A DNA stretch of 25,927 bases, from assembly GCA_937888485.1 (NCBI GenBank), contig CALAQQ010000129.1, positions 1 through 25,927 of the forward strand. Direction: 5' to 3'. Positions 8,095-16,675 of the stretch are shown here, piece by piece (within the stretch, counting starts at the first letter, position 1; every line of letters starts with the position of its first letter). The position numbers and the translations under genes are program-made. Origin of the DNA: an uncultured Clostridia bacterium. Lineage in GTDB: Bacteria > Bacillota > Clostridia > Oscillospirales > Acutalibacteraceae. The notes under the pieces are model-generated. The model saw only the letters and a list, made by a program, of their open reading frames with translations, was not told the DNA's origin and did no database searches.

Positions 8095-8178
8095 TGGTGC
8101 ACCTGACAGGGCTTGAACCTGCACATCGAAGATACCAGATCCTAAATCTGGCGCGTCTGCCAATTCCGCCACAGGTGC
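8095..8178 (-). tRNA. tRNA-Leu (anticodon TAG)
   Basis: 84 nt on the minus strand with encoded CCA (8095-8097). The 7-bp acceptor stem GCACCTG/CAGGTGC pairs 8172-8178 with 8099-8105, with discriminator A. The D arm has the leucine-type GGCGGAATTGGCAGACGCG, the anticodon stem is CCAGA/TCTGG with loop TTTAGGA giving anticodon TAG (8142-8144), there is a long variable arm as expected of class II tRNAs, and the T loop is GGTTCAAGCC. It reads CUN codons, mainly CUA. Confidence 0.97.
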
Positions 8179-8194
8179 ATTTTAGTCGCATTTG

Positions 8195-8223
8195 ATATTA
8201 TCATGAAAGGCATAATTTGTCAA
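8195..8223 (-). promoter_or_regulatory. Sigma-A promoter of tRNA-Leu
   Basis: Minus strand: a perfect TTGACA (8218-8223), a 17-base spacer, and TAATAT (8195-8200), 17 bases before the tRNA 5' end. It is the strongest -35 in the window, as expected for a stable RNA gene. Confidence 0.8.
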
Positions 8224-8231
8224 GATAATAA

Positions 8232-8273
8232 AACCATGTTAAAGCGTATCCCGATTAAGAGATACGCTTTAAC
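8232..8273 (-). terminator. Terminator of the murC-lacZ unit
   Basis: Arms 8238-8250 and 8261-8273 pair over 13 bp with a 10-base loop, 9 bases beyond the beta-galactosidase stop; on the minus strand they are followed by ATGGTTTTATT. The T tract is imperfect. It separates lacZ from the tRNA promoter immediately downstream. Confidence 0.75.
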
Positions 8274-8282
8274 TATATTTTT

Positions 8283-11200
8283 TTACTTTTTAAAGGGCAT
8301 CATATAGAATTTAAACTCGAGTCCGTTCTTGCCGTCAACCTCAAACTGAGGAAGAATGTCGGGACCGCAGCTTGCTGTACCTGTTCCCCTGGTGAAACCG
8401 TCGATATTAATAACTACAGAATTCTCATCGTGGAGATCTTCAATATGTTTTGCATTCTGAAGCAGAAGCTGTGAATAAGGTTTTGCGTTGAAGTTGAAAT
8501 AATCATCATCAAATGCAATTTTAATTCCGTCACCTTCATTATCTGTTACAGCAAGATATCTTACTTTTGTTCTGTTTCCTGAATCCTGAGGTCTGATATA
8601 GGGTTCATACATATCATCAACTGTTGTTTCATAAATACCGACCATCGACTGTGCATAAAGGTCACAGAGGTTTTCATCGGGACCCATGCCGTAATATTCA
8701 ATGTTTCTGAATTCTTTGGGCATTTCAAGAGTAAGACCGAATCTCGGCATATGACCTGCAAGTCGTTTCTTTGCAAGAGGTTTGAACTTTGCTTCAACTT
8801 TTACTACGCCATTACCATAAACTTCATATTCAATTTCAACTTTTCCGAGAGGAAGCAGTGTTTTCTTGCTCTTGAGTTTATATTCAACTTCAATTTCAGC
8901 TTTATTTTTTTTGAATTCAACCTCAAAATCAGTGCAGATACATTTATAATCGTCATAACCAGCTTTGATCCATTCGTCGCGGTACTTTGTATCATTGTCA
9001 AGGAATGCTCTGTATATGTTAGGAATAAATCCTTTTGCAAAAGCAGGGGAGTCATTAACAAGTTCTTTATTGTTAACGATGTAGCTTTCAATCATTCCGC
9101 TTTCGTTTGAGAATGTAACTGAACCGTTTTCAAAATTAATGATACTTGTATTATCGTTAGTATTAACACTTATATTATTATCTGATTTTGTTTTTTCGGT
9201 TTTGAATTCTTCCTTAAGAGCAATCTGTTCAAATGCTGTTTCATTGTCACCGTCAAAATAATAAATATTGAGATGACAGTCACATTTTTCTTTGGGAAGT
9301 TTAATGTCAATATCGAATTCCTTAGAGCATTCGGCGTCAATATCAAGTCTGATTTCGTCAGCAGCGAGAAGAATATTGCCGTTTTTGACAAGTTCCCATA
9401 CAGCAGTAAGATATGAAGTGTTTCTGAAACGGTTTGTATTAAGGAAGGTTATCTTACCGTCATCATAGTTTGCTCTGACGGGACGGTAAACATTCTTCAT
9501 CTCTTTAGCACCTGTATGAAGTCTTCTGTCTGGATAAAGAAGACCGTCAACACAGAAACAACCGTCATGACGCCATTCGCCATGGTCACCGCCGTAAGTA
9601 AATTTGATTTTTCCGTTGGGGTGATAATATGAATGGTCTGCCCATTCCCAGATACAACCGCCCATAAGATTATCATATTTATAGAATATATCCCAGTACT
9701 CTTCAAGTCCTCCGGGACCAACACCCATTGCGTGAGCATATTCACAAAGGAAGAACGGCTTAGGTGTATATTTCTTTCCTCTTGTATGTTTGCCTGTTTT
9801 TTCAACCTTCTTATGATCTGTATACATTTCTGAAACAACATCGTATGAATGTCTTTCGTTGCGGACAACACCCTCATAATGAACGGGAATTTCGGGGCAA
9901 ACATCATGAAGATATTCATAGCATACGTCCTGGCAGGCATATCCGCCCGCTTCGTTACCGAGAGACCACATAATGATACCTGCACGGCTTCTGTCACGAA
10001 GATACATTCTCTTGACTCTGTCGAGATATCTGGGTGCCCATGCAAGGTCATGGCTGATAAGGTCAAAATTGTTATGAGGTTCACAGGCGGCGCCGTGAGT
10101 TTCGATATCTGCCTCATCAATAACATAAAGACCGTAGATATCGCAAAGAGCAATAAATGTTGCGTCGGGAGGATAATGAGAGGTTCTTACGGCGTTGACA
10201 TTGAGCGACTTCATAAGTTTTATATCTTTTTCAAGGTCATCAAAACTCATGACATAGCCGTTTTTATAATGTGTATCATGGTGGTTAACACCTTTGATTT
10301 TAATTTTCTTGCCGTTAACTGTGAAAATATCTTTTTTAATCTTAACTGTTTTAAATCCGATGAAATTACGCTGAGTCATTATTTCATCTTCACCGTTATA
10401 AAGGCTTACATAAGCTGTATAAACCTCCGGAATTTCGGCATTCCAGGTTTTTACATCAAGGTTATTGAAGTTTATCACGCAGTTTTTTTCTGCAGGAACA
10501 CATTTTTTAGCTATCAGCTTGTTTTTATAATAAATCTCGGCATATGCACACAAACCTTCGGGATTGCCGTTGATTTCGACATTAATGTCAAGATTCCAGC
10601 CTTTGGGGGTTTCTTTTGTTCTGAGATAAACATCGTTAAGATATGTTTCGGGCATTTCATAGAGGAGAACATCTCTGAAAATACCGTTTTCTCTGAACAT
10701 ATCCTGACATTCAAGGAAGGTTGCATTTGACCATTTATGAATAACAGCTACAAGTTCGTTTTCGCCTTCAACAAGATATTTTGTCAAATCAAATTCAGCG
10801 GTATTATGTGCACCTTCACTGTAACCGACAAACTGACCGTTTATATAAAGGTCAAGGCATGAAATTACACCAAGGAAAGATATAATATAATTCTTATTGA
10901 GAGAATTAATTTCAAAGGTTTTTCTGTAAACACCTACAGGCTGTTCATAAGGAACATAGGGAGGCTTATCGTCAAATGCATAGGGACAGTTGATGTACGC
11001 AGGAGAATCATAGCCCGTTCTCTGCCATGTTGAAGGAATCTTGATTTTATCAAAAGCGATTGTTTCTGTATCGATAACATCGGGGAGATCCTTGTTGCTT
11101 GCAAAGTATTTAAATTCCCAGTTGCCCGAAAGAACTCTGACCATATCGGAGGAGGTTCTTTCTTTCTTTAAAGATGTCTTTTTGAGTGTTTCGACTGATG

Positions 11201-11291
11201 AATAGGGGATAGCATAACCTCTGCCTTCGAGTTTGTTAATCTCAAAAACAGAAAAATCATTGAAATTTGTTTTATTGATACTGTATTTCAT
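8283..11291 (-). CDS. lacZ: Beta-galactosidase, GH2 (LacZ type)
   Basis: 1002 aa, close to the length of E. coli LacZ (1024). Domain order fits: sugar-binding jelly roll (about 50-210), immunoglobulin-like domain (about 215-325), TIM barrel (about 325-620), further beta domain and the small chain/bgal domain at the C-terminus (about 715-1000). The acid/base is Glu447 in SLGNEAGG and the nucleophile Glu517 in LCEYAHAMG; HHDTH, RTSHYPP and DEADIETHG are also typical. After the nucleophile the usual GNSxGG reads GVGPGG. No signal peptide, so it cleaves lactose or other beta-galactosides in the cytoplasm. It begins 1 base after the murC stop, with its ribosome site (AAAGGAG) inside the murC end, so both are on one transcript. 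No lac repressor or permease is present. Confidence 0.96.
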   Translation of the reverse strand: MKYSINKTNFNDFSVFEINKLEGRGYAIPYSSVETLKKTSLKKERTSSDMVRVLSGNWEFKYFASNKDLPDVIDTETIAFDKIKIPSTWQRTGYDSPAYINCPYAFDDKPPYVPYEQPVGVYRKTFEINSLNKNYIISFLGVISCLDLYINGQFVGYSEGAHNTAEFDLTKYLVEGENELVAVIHKWSNATFLECQDMFRENGIFRDVLLYEMPETYLNDVYLRTKETPKGWNLDINVEINGNPEGLCAYAEIYYKNKLIAKKCVPAEKNCVINFNNLDVKTWNAEIPEVYTAYVSLYNGEDEIMTQRNFIGFKTVKIKKDIFTVNGKKIKIKGVNHHDTHYKNGYVMSFDDLEKDIKLMKSLNVNAVRTSHYPPDATFIALCDIYGLYVIDEADIETHGAACEPHNNFDLISHDLAWAPRYLDRVKRMYLRDRSRAGIIMWSLGNEAGGYACQDVCYEYLHDVCPEIPVHYEGVVRNERHSYDVVSEMYTDHKKVEKTGKHTRGKKYTPKPFFLCEYAHAMGVGPGGLEEYWDIFYKYDNLMGGCIWEWADHSYYHPNGKIKFTYGGDHGEWRHDGCFCVDGLLYPDRRLHTGAKEMKNVYRPVRANYDDGKITFLNTNRFRNTSYLTAVWELVKNGNILLAADEIRLDIDAECSKEFDIDIKLPKEKCDCHLNIYYFDGDNETAFEQIALKEEFKTEKTKSDNNISVNTNDNTSIINFENGSVTFSNESGMIESYIVNNKELVNDSPAFAKGFIPNIYRAFLDNDTKYRDEWIKAGYDDYKCICTDFEVEFKKNKAEIEVEYKLKSKKTLLPLGKVEIEYEVYGNGVVKVEAKFKPLAKKRLAGHMPRFGLTLEMPKEFRNIEYYGMGPDENLCDLYAQSMVGIYETTVDDMYEPYIRPQDSGNRTKVRYLAVTDNEGDGIKIAFDDDYFNFNAKPYSQLLLQNAKHIEDLHDENSVVINIDGFTRGTGTASCGPDILPQFEVDGKNGLEFKFYMMPFKK

Positions 11292-11292
11292 A

Positions 11293-12681
11293 TTATTGCT
11301 TCTCCTTTAATTTATTAATCATTATTTTTGCAGCTTTATATATGTCTCCGCAGCCAAGAGTGATAATAAGATCACCATTTTCTGCGTTATCAACAGCATA
11401 TTGCGCAACTTCATCAAATGTGTTGAACCAGACGCTTCCGGGAATTTTTTCGGCAAGCTGTGAAGTATAAATATTGTATGTGTTCACTTCTCTTGAACCC
11501 ATTATTTCTGTCATGATGCAACTGTCGGGAATTTTTAAAACACGAACAAATTCATCGAAAAGAATGGATGTTCTGGAATAAGTGAACGGTTGAAATACTG
11601 CCCAGACTTTGTTATATCCCATTTTCATGGCTGTTTCAAGAGTAACCTCAAGCTCTTTAGGATGATGAGCATAGTCATCGGCAATCGTTATTCCGTTAAT
11701 TTCTGCAAGAATTTCGAAGCGTCTGCCCGCACCGTGGAAATCAGAAATCCCCTTAACACACTGTTCAAAGCTTACACCCGATTCCATTGCCGATGCAATA
11801 ACTGCAAGTGCATTATAAACATGGTGTTTACCGGGAATTCCAAGCATTACCTTGCCAAGATTTAAACCATATCTGATGAGTTCAAAAGATGCGAACTCAT
11901 TTTTTAGTTCTACATTGACAGCCTGATAATCATTGCCTTCATTCATACCAAATTTAATAACAGGTTTATTGCAGATTTCAACAGCAGGAATTACTGTATC
12001 TTCGGAATTAGGGTCATCTCCGTTATATATAATCATTTTTGTTGCCATTGAAGCAAACTTAGTAAATGATTTTTTCAGATTTTCAAAGGTCTTGAAATAA
12101 TCAAGATGATCTTCATCAACATTGAGTATTACAGCTATATCGGGAGATAAATCGAGAAAAGTATCGACGAATTCACAAGCTTCGCAAACCATGTGTTCGC
12201 TGTGGCCAACAAGACCGTTTGAACCTGTAAGAGGTAATTTGCCTCCAATAACGGCGGTAGGGTCAAAATCGGCTTCTATCAGTACTTGGGTAAGCATTGA
12301 GCATGCAGTTGTTTTTCCGTGTGTACCGCTTATACATATACTGTTGGGATAGATTCTCGTAACAGCCCCAAGAAGTTTACTGCGCTCAAATGTCGGAATA
12401 CCCGATGCTTTTGCAGCAACAAGTTCAGGGTTATCAGGAAGAAGGGCTGCAGTATAAACAATCATCTCTGCACCTTCTATATTCTCAGCTTTCTGACCGA
12501 GGGTAACAGGAATTCCCATTGAACGGATTCTTGCAAGAGTATCAGTTTCGTTGTTATCTGACCCGCTGAGAATATATCCTTCTTTATGAAGGATTTCAGC
12601 AAGCGGACACATTCCTGATCCTCCGATGCCGATGAAATGAACGCGTTTTACTTTCTTTAATAAAACATCTATTTCAAACAT
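11293..12681 (-). CDS. murC: UDP-N-acetylmuramate--L-alanine ligase (MurC)
   Basis: 462 aa, usual length. It joins L-alanine to UDP-MurNAc with ATP, the first amino-acid step of peptidoglycan precursor synthesis in the cytoplasm. Motifs: GIGGSG at 18-23 (UDP-binding Rossmann loop), SGSD at 39-42, GTHGKTT at 119-125 (ATP loop), EACEF around 167-171, DEDHLDYF, GKHHVYNALA, GAGRRFE at 317-323 and DDYAHHP at 335-341; the latter two separate MurC from MurD, MurE and MurF. The ATG follows AAAGGAG on the minus strand. Upstream there is a good TATAAT (plus-strand ATTATA near 12709) but only a weak -35. It is the first gene of a two-gene unit with lacZ. Confidence 0.97.
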   Translation of the reverse strand: MFEIDVLLKKVKRVHFIGIGGSGMCPLAEILHKEGYILSGSDNNETDTLARIRSMGIPVTLGQKAENIEGAEMIVYTAALLPDNPELVAAKASGIPTFERSKLLGAVTRIYPNSICISGTHGKTTACSMLTQVLIEADFDPTAVIGGKLPLTGSNGLVGHSEHMVCEACEFVDTFLDLSPDIAVILNVDEDHLDYFKTFENLKKSFTKFASMATKMIIYNGDDPNSEDTVIPAVEICNKPVIKFGMNEGNDYQAVNVELKNEFASFELIRYGLNLGKVMLGIPGKHHVYNALAVIASAMESGVSFEQCVKGISDFHGAGRRFEILAEINGITIADDYAHHPKELEVTLETAMKMGYNKVWAVFQPFTYSRTSILFDEFVRVLKIPDSCIMTEIMGSREVNTYNIYTSQLAEKIPGSVWFNTFDEVAQYAVDNAENGDLIITLGCGDIYKAAKIMINKLKEKQ

Positions 12682-12770
12682 AAAAATCTCCTTTGTTGAA
12701 TTCTGTTATATTATAATACATAATATGAAAAAAATAAAGTAAAACTTATGATAATTCGTATGTTTTTTTA

Positions 12771-12797
12771 ACAGCATAAAGAATTTCACATAAAATG
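12771..12797 (+). promoter_or_regulatory. Putative sigma-K promoter of dpaAB
   Basis: AC at 12771-12772, a 16-base spacer, then CATAAAATG at 12789-12797. This differs from the sigma-K -10 (CATAnnnTA) only in the last base. The corresponding operon is sigma-K-dependent in Bacillus subtilis, and a sigK gene lies 5 kb away. A transcript would begin near 12803-12806, upstream of the CTG start and downstream of the nearest ATG (12795). Confidence 0.45.
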
Positions 12798-12827
12798 TTA
12801 ATATCCACGCACAGGGAGGTGCAATTT

Positions 12828-13697
12828 CTGAAAAATTTTAACAATGTTCTTATAATTGGCGGTGATAACCGTCAGCTTCATATGGCTGATTTTCTTGAAG
12901 AAAACGGCTTTGATATATCTGTATACGGATTACCTGAAACAAACAGAAAAAACACCGATGATTTAAAGTCGGCGGTTCAGAATTCAGGTATAATTATTTT
13001 ACCGTTACCTGTTTCAAAAGACGGAAAGACGATTAACTCAACCATAAAAATTAAAGAAAATATAGATGAAATTCTATCTTATACAGATAGTGAAAACATT
13101 ATTTTCGGAGGCATTATTGGTAAAGGCATTGAAAATAAAATAAAAAAGAAAAGTATTTGTTATTTTGATTATTTTTGCAGAGAAGAAATGACCTTGAAAA
13201 ATACTGTTCCGACAGTTCAAGGCATTTTGAAAGTGGTAATAGAAAACATTGACTACACAATTCGTTCATCAGAAATAGCGGTTTTCGGATACGGAAGAGT
13301 TGCAAAAATAACAGCAGATGTTCTATCATCTATCGGTGCAAAGGTTACTGTTTGTGCAAGAAAAAATTCAGATCTTGTAAAAGCTGAAATAAAACAAATG
13401 CGTTCATGTAATATTAATGATTTTAATAATATTTCTGAAAAGATAAATATCATTATTAATACTGTTCCGAATCTTGTAATCGACAAAAAAATTCTTGAAA
13501 ATATCAGAAAAGATTGTTTGATAATTGATGTTTCATCTGCACCTTACGGTGTCGATTTCGCTTCTGCCCGCGAATTGGGAATAAAAGCCATTCAATGTCC
13601 GTCGTTACCGGGTAAAGTTGTTCCAAAAACTGCAGGAATTATAATCGGTGAAACAATTATTGATATTCTTAAGGAGGAAAATCTATGGATAAGATAA
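12828..13697 (+). CDS. dpaA: Dipicolinate synthase subunit A (SpoVFA), probable CTG start
   Basis: About 289 aa if started at CTG 12828. With subunit B it oxidises dihydrodipicolinate-derived substrate to dipicolinic acid in the mother cell, for loading into the spore core. Seen: N-terminal VLIIGGDNRQ, typical of DpaA, and a second Rossmann site VFGYGRVAK with GxGxxA, followed by VTVCARK. The central SAPYG and the ending SLPGKVVPKTAG are also characteristic. Start choice: the only in-frame ATG (12795) has no ribosome site and overlaps a candidate -10, whereas GGGAGGT at 12814-12820 lies 7 bases before the CTG, which puts translation directly at the conserved Rossmann strand. GTG at 12819 overlaps the ribosome site and is unlikely. 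The end overlaps dpaB by 13 bases. Confidence 0.93.
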   Translation: MKNFNNVLIIGGDNRQLHMADFLEENGFDISVYGLPETNRKNTDDLKSAVQNSGIIILPLPVSKDGKTINSTIKIKENIDEILSYTDSENIIFGGIIGKGIENKIKKKSICYFDYFCREEMTLKNTVPTVQGILKVVIENIDYTIRSSEIAVFGYGRVAKITADVLSSIGAKVTVCARKNSDLVKAEIKQMRSCNINDFNNISEKINIIINTVPNLVIDKKILENIRKDCLIIDVSSAPYGVDFASARELGIKAIQCPSLPGKVVPKTAGIIIGETIIDILKEENLWIR

Positions 13698-14257
13698 CCG
13701 TTGGTTTTGCTCTTTGCGGTTCGTTCTGCACATTTGAAAAAGCAATATCAGAAATTAAAATAATTAAGGAATTAGGTGCAAAAATTATTCCCATAATGTC
13801 ATTCAATGCGTATTCAACTGACACAAGATTTGGTAAAGCCGAGAAATTTATATCAAAGATTGAAAACATATGTGATAATAAAATTATATCGACAATTACA
13901 GATGCAGAACCAATCGGACCCAAAAAACTTCTGGATATTCTTGTTATTGAACCGTGTACAGGTAACACATTAGCAAAACTTTCAAACGGTATAACCGATA
14001 CACCTGTAACACTTGCTGCAAAAGCACATCTTCGTAATGAAAAACCTTTGGTTATTGCTGTTTCATCAAATGATGCTCTGTCAAATTCAGCAAAAAACAT
14101 CGGTAATCTTCTGAATTATAAGAATATATTTTTTGTACCGATGAAACAGGATGATGCGATGAATAAACCTCGCTCAATTGTAGCTGATTTCAGTAAAACA
14201 GTCGAAACCATTGAATGTGCAATGAATGGAGAACAAATACAACCGATTTATATCTGA
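13685..14257 (+). CDS. dpaB: Dipicolinate synthase subunit B (SpoVFB)
   Basis: 190 aa, usual length. A flavoprotein-like (UbiX/dihydromethanopterin reductase fold) partner of DpaA in dipicolinate synthesis. Characteristic blocks are GFALCGSFCTF at the start, EPCTGNTLAKLSNGITD, PVTLAAKAHLRN, VIAVSSNDALS and the final FVPMKQDD. The ATG follows AAGGAGG (13672-13678), embedded in the end of dpaA, so translation is coupled. A terminator follows within 5 bases; DpaAB therefore forms a two-gene operon without the asd, dapG and dapA genes that follow in Bacillus. Confidence 0.96.
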   Translation: MDKITVGFALCGSFCTFEKAISEIKIIKELGAKIIPIMSFNAYSTDTRFGKAEKFISKIENICDNKIISTITDAEPIGPKKLLDILVIEPCTGNTLAKLSNGITDTPVTLAAKAHLRNEKPLVIAVSSNDALSNSAKNIGNLLNYKNIFFVPMKQDDAMNKPRSIVADFSKTVETIECAMNGEQIQPIYI

Positions 14258-14260
14258 AAG

Positions 14261-14295
14261 AAAAACCAACCTCGGTGTCGGGGTTGGTTTTTGTA
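14261..14295. terminator. Bidirectional rho-independent terminator
   Basis: Arms 14261-14274 and 14279-14292 pair over 14 bp (one G-T pair) with a GTGT loop; the plus strand ends TTTTT and the minus strand ends in TTTTTC. It lies between the convergent dpaB and GH3 genes. Confidence 0.88.
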
Positions 14296-14300
14296 AGGAA

Positions 14301-16553
14301 TTATAATTCAATTTCTTTGGTAAGTCTGATATCCCTTGAAGAAGATGCGGCATGAATTCTGAATGTTCCCGGTTCAACAACCCATTCATAATTTTGATTG
14401 AGAAGTTTGAAAGCATCGAATCCGAGGATAAATTCAACAGTTTTTGATTCATCAGGCATAAGCGTTATTCGTTTAAAATCCTTGAGTAGAACAGTAGGAG
14501 TAACAACAGTGCTTTCACAGTCTTCAACATAAATCTGGACAACTTCATCACCGGTCATGTTTCCGGTGTTTTTAACGGTTATGCTGACTTTTACATCGTT
14601 GTTTTCGAGTTTTACAAGGCTTAAATCAGTGTAATCAAATGTGGTGTAGCTTAGACCGAATCCAAAGGGATAGAGAGCAGTTCCTGTTCCTTCATAGTAC
14701 TCGTTGCTTGCACCGGGAAGCATGGAATAATAGCAGGGAATCATGGTTGATCTGCGTGGGAGAGAGAAGGGGAGTTTTCCGCCGGGATTTATATTTCCGA
14801 GAATAACGTCGCAAACGGCACGGGAACCGAATTCGCCGCCGAACCAGCAAGAAATAACGGCATCGCAGATGTCGCTTTCATCTTTAATTGCAAGAGGTTT
14901 ACCGTGAATCATTGCAAATACAATCGGCTTGCCTGTTTCGGAAAGTTTTTTGATAAGTTCAGACTGTTTGCCGCAGAGAGTAAGTTCGCATCTGTCTCTT
15001 CCTTCACCGCTCGAAATTGTGTCGTCACCGCCGCAGAAAATAACAAGTTCGCATTGTTCTGTAATTTTTACAGCTTCATCAATGTTTTCATTCTTTTTTT
15101 CAGCTGTAATTCCTTGGAGATGATGTTGATCGGAAAGAGCAAATTCAAAATCTCCGTCACTTATTCCGCAACCGTCACACTGAAGAATTTCAACATCGGG
15201 AAGCTCAGTTTTCAGAACATCATAAATTGTATCAAGTTTTCTTCTGAAAGTTTTTGCAGAATATCCGCCAAGTCTGATTGTATATGACGAAGGACCTATC
15301 AATGCAATTTTCTTATATTTCTCTTTTTTAAGCGGAAGAATTCCGTTATTTTTAAGAAGAATAACTGATTTTTGTGCGATTTCAAGAGCTTTATCAAGAT
15401 GAGGTTTACAGTTAATAATTTCCTTGTATCTGTTTTCGTCTGTATATGGATTCTCAAAAAGACCGAGCTTGAATTTTAGAGTTAATACACGACGGCATGA
15501 TTCATTGATATTTTCAACATCGAGTCTGCCTTCGTTTACTAATTCTTCAAGAGAATCAACCCATATTCTGTTGGGATATTCATCTCCTCCCTGACAGTCA
15601 AGACCGTTTTTCTTTGAAAGATAAATACCTTCTTTTTCGTTTTTTGCCATTTTATGAAGATAATGAACTCTGCGAAGACCTCCCCAGTCAGAACGGCAGA
15701 TTCCTTTAAGACCGAATCTTTTTTTAAGTACTTCTTTGAGATAATGTTTTGATGTCATGAGAAGATCGCCGTCGATTGAATTATAGCTTACCATGACGTC
15801 ATAAGCTCCGCCTTCTTTAATTGCAGCTTCAAAAACCGGAAGATAATAGCTTTCAATTTCTCTGACGCCTGCTCTTGCAGTTCCGCAGTTTACACCGGCT
15901 TCGGGAATTCCGTGAACACAATAGTGCTTAGGTTCTGAGATCACGGTGTCAATTGCAGAAATATCGTCGTTTTGATGACCTTTACAAATCTGAATAGCCA
16001 TTTTTGACGAAAGACAAGTATCTTCGCCAAATGTTTCTTCGGTTCTTCCCCATCTCGGATCACGTGCAACATCAAGGTTTGGTGAAAGAACTTCAAATAA
16101 ACCCAAAGCTCTTGCTTCGGATGCGATAATTCTTCCTGCTTCATAAGCATATTTCGGCTCAAATGTTGCGGCCCATGCTGTCGGAATAGGCAGAACAGTT
16201 CCTCTTGTTCCGCAGATTCCGTGTAATGCTTCACCTGTAAATATAACAGGGATACCCAGTCTGGAGTTTTCAATAAAAAATTTCTGAACTTTGTTCATAA
16301 CAGCAGGGACAGAATAGTTGTCATGGACATAACCGAGTCCGTCGGGGAAATCTTTTTTCATTAAATCCCAGTTATAATCCGATGTTTCTTTTACGGAACA
16401 GTTATCGTTTTCTTCTTTTTCAGTGCAGTAATTGCTGCCGAATTTCATATCAAGCTGAGCGATTTTTTCGCGAAGGGTCATTCTTGAAAGCAAATCTTCT
16501 GCTCTTTCTTCGGGTGAAAGTGCAGAGTCTTTATATTTTGTATACTCTGACAT
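14301..16553 (-). CDS. Glycoside hydrolase family 3 (beta-glucosidase-like)
   Basis: 750 aa in the three-domain layout of family GH3 beta-glucosidases and beta-xylosidases: (alpha/beta)8 barrel (about 1-365), alpha/beta sandwich (about 395-615) and a C-terminal fibronectin-III-like domain (about 650-745). Seen: GEALHG at 107-112, NLDVARDPRWGRTEETFGED, EPKHYCVHG (substrate-binding Lys209-His210), and CRSDWGG with nucleophile Asp289. The acid/base Glu lies in the second domain, probably near SSGEGRDR. No signal peptide, so it acts inside the cell on short beta-linked glucosides, xylosides or related sugars; the acceptor site does not show which. Monocistronic, with its own promoter and AGAGGTT before the ATG. 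The segment around ICRSDWGG departs slightly from the usual VSDWGA. Confidence 0.94.
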   Translation of the reverse strand: MSEYTKYKDSALSPEERAEDLLSRMTLREKIAQLDMKFGSNYCTEKEENDNCSVKETSDYNWDLMKKDFPDGLGYVHDNYSVPAVMNKVQKFFIENSRLGIPVIFTGEALHGICGTRGTVLPIPTAWAATFEPKYAYEAGRIIASEARALGLFEVLSPNLDVARDPRWGRTEETFGEDTCLSSKMAIQICKGHQNDDISAIDTVISEPKHYCVHGIPEAGVNCGTARAGVREIESYYLPVFEAAIKEGGAYDVMVSYNSIDGDLLMTSKHYLKEVLKKRFGLKGICRSDWGGLRRVHYLHKMAKNEKEGIYLSKKNGLDCQGGDEYPNRIWVDSLEELVNEGRLDVENINESCRRVLTLKFKLGLFENPYTDENRYKEIINCKPHLDKALEIAQKSVILLKNNGILPLKKEKYKKIALIGPSSYTIRLGGYSAKTFRRKLDTIYDVLKTELPDVEILQCDGCGISDGDFEFALSDQHHLQGITAEKKNENIDEAVKITEQCELVIFCGGDDTISSGEGRDRCELTLCGKQSELIKKLSETGKPIVFAMIHGKPLAIKDESDICDAVISCWFGGEFGSRAVCDVILGNINPGGKLPFSLPRRSTMIPCYYSMLPGASNEYYEGTGTALYPFGFGLSYTTFDYTDLSLVKLENNDVKVSITVKNTGNMTGDEVVQIYVEDCESTVVTPTVLLKDFKRITLMPDESKTVEFILGFDAFKLLNQNYEWVVEPGTFRIHAASSSRDIRLTKEIEL

Positions 16554-16579
16554 ATTTTAACCTCTGTGATTTTTATAAA

Positions 16580-16608
16580 ATTATATCATATACTTCCAGT
16601 CTGCGCAA
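16580..16608 (-). promoter_or_regulatory. Sigma-A-like promoter of the GH3 gene
   Basis: Minus strand: TTGCGC (16603-16608), 17-base spacer, TATAAT (16580-16585), 26 bases before the start codon. No clear operator-type inverted repeat was seen around it. Confidence 0.65.
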
Positions 16609-16675
16609 TCCTGTAAAGTAACATACAGTAACAAAATTCATATATTATTATAAAAAACATTTTAGGTGTTTATAT

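Noticed and set aside
9849..10730. Open frame of 293 codons on the plus strand
   Set aside because: It lies fully antisense to the beta-galactosidase, whose conserved motifs and catalytic residues fill this stretch; its translation shows no family motif.
12795..12797. ATG as start of dpaA
   Set aside because: No Shine-Dalgarno upstream; overlaps a candidate -10 element; the CTG further on is better placed relative to GGGAGGT.
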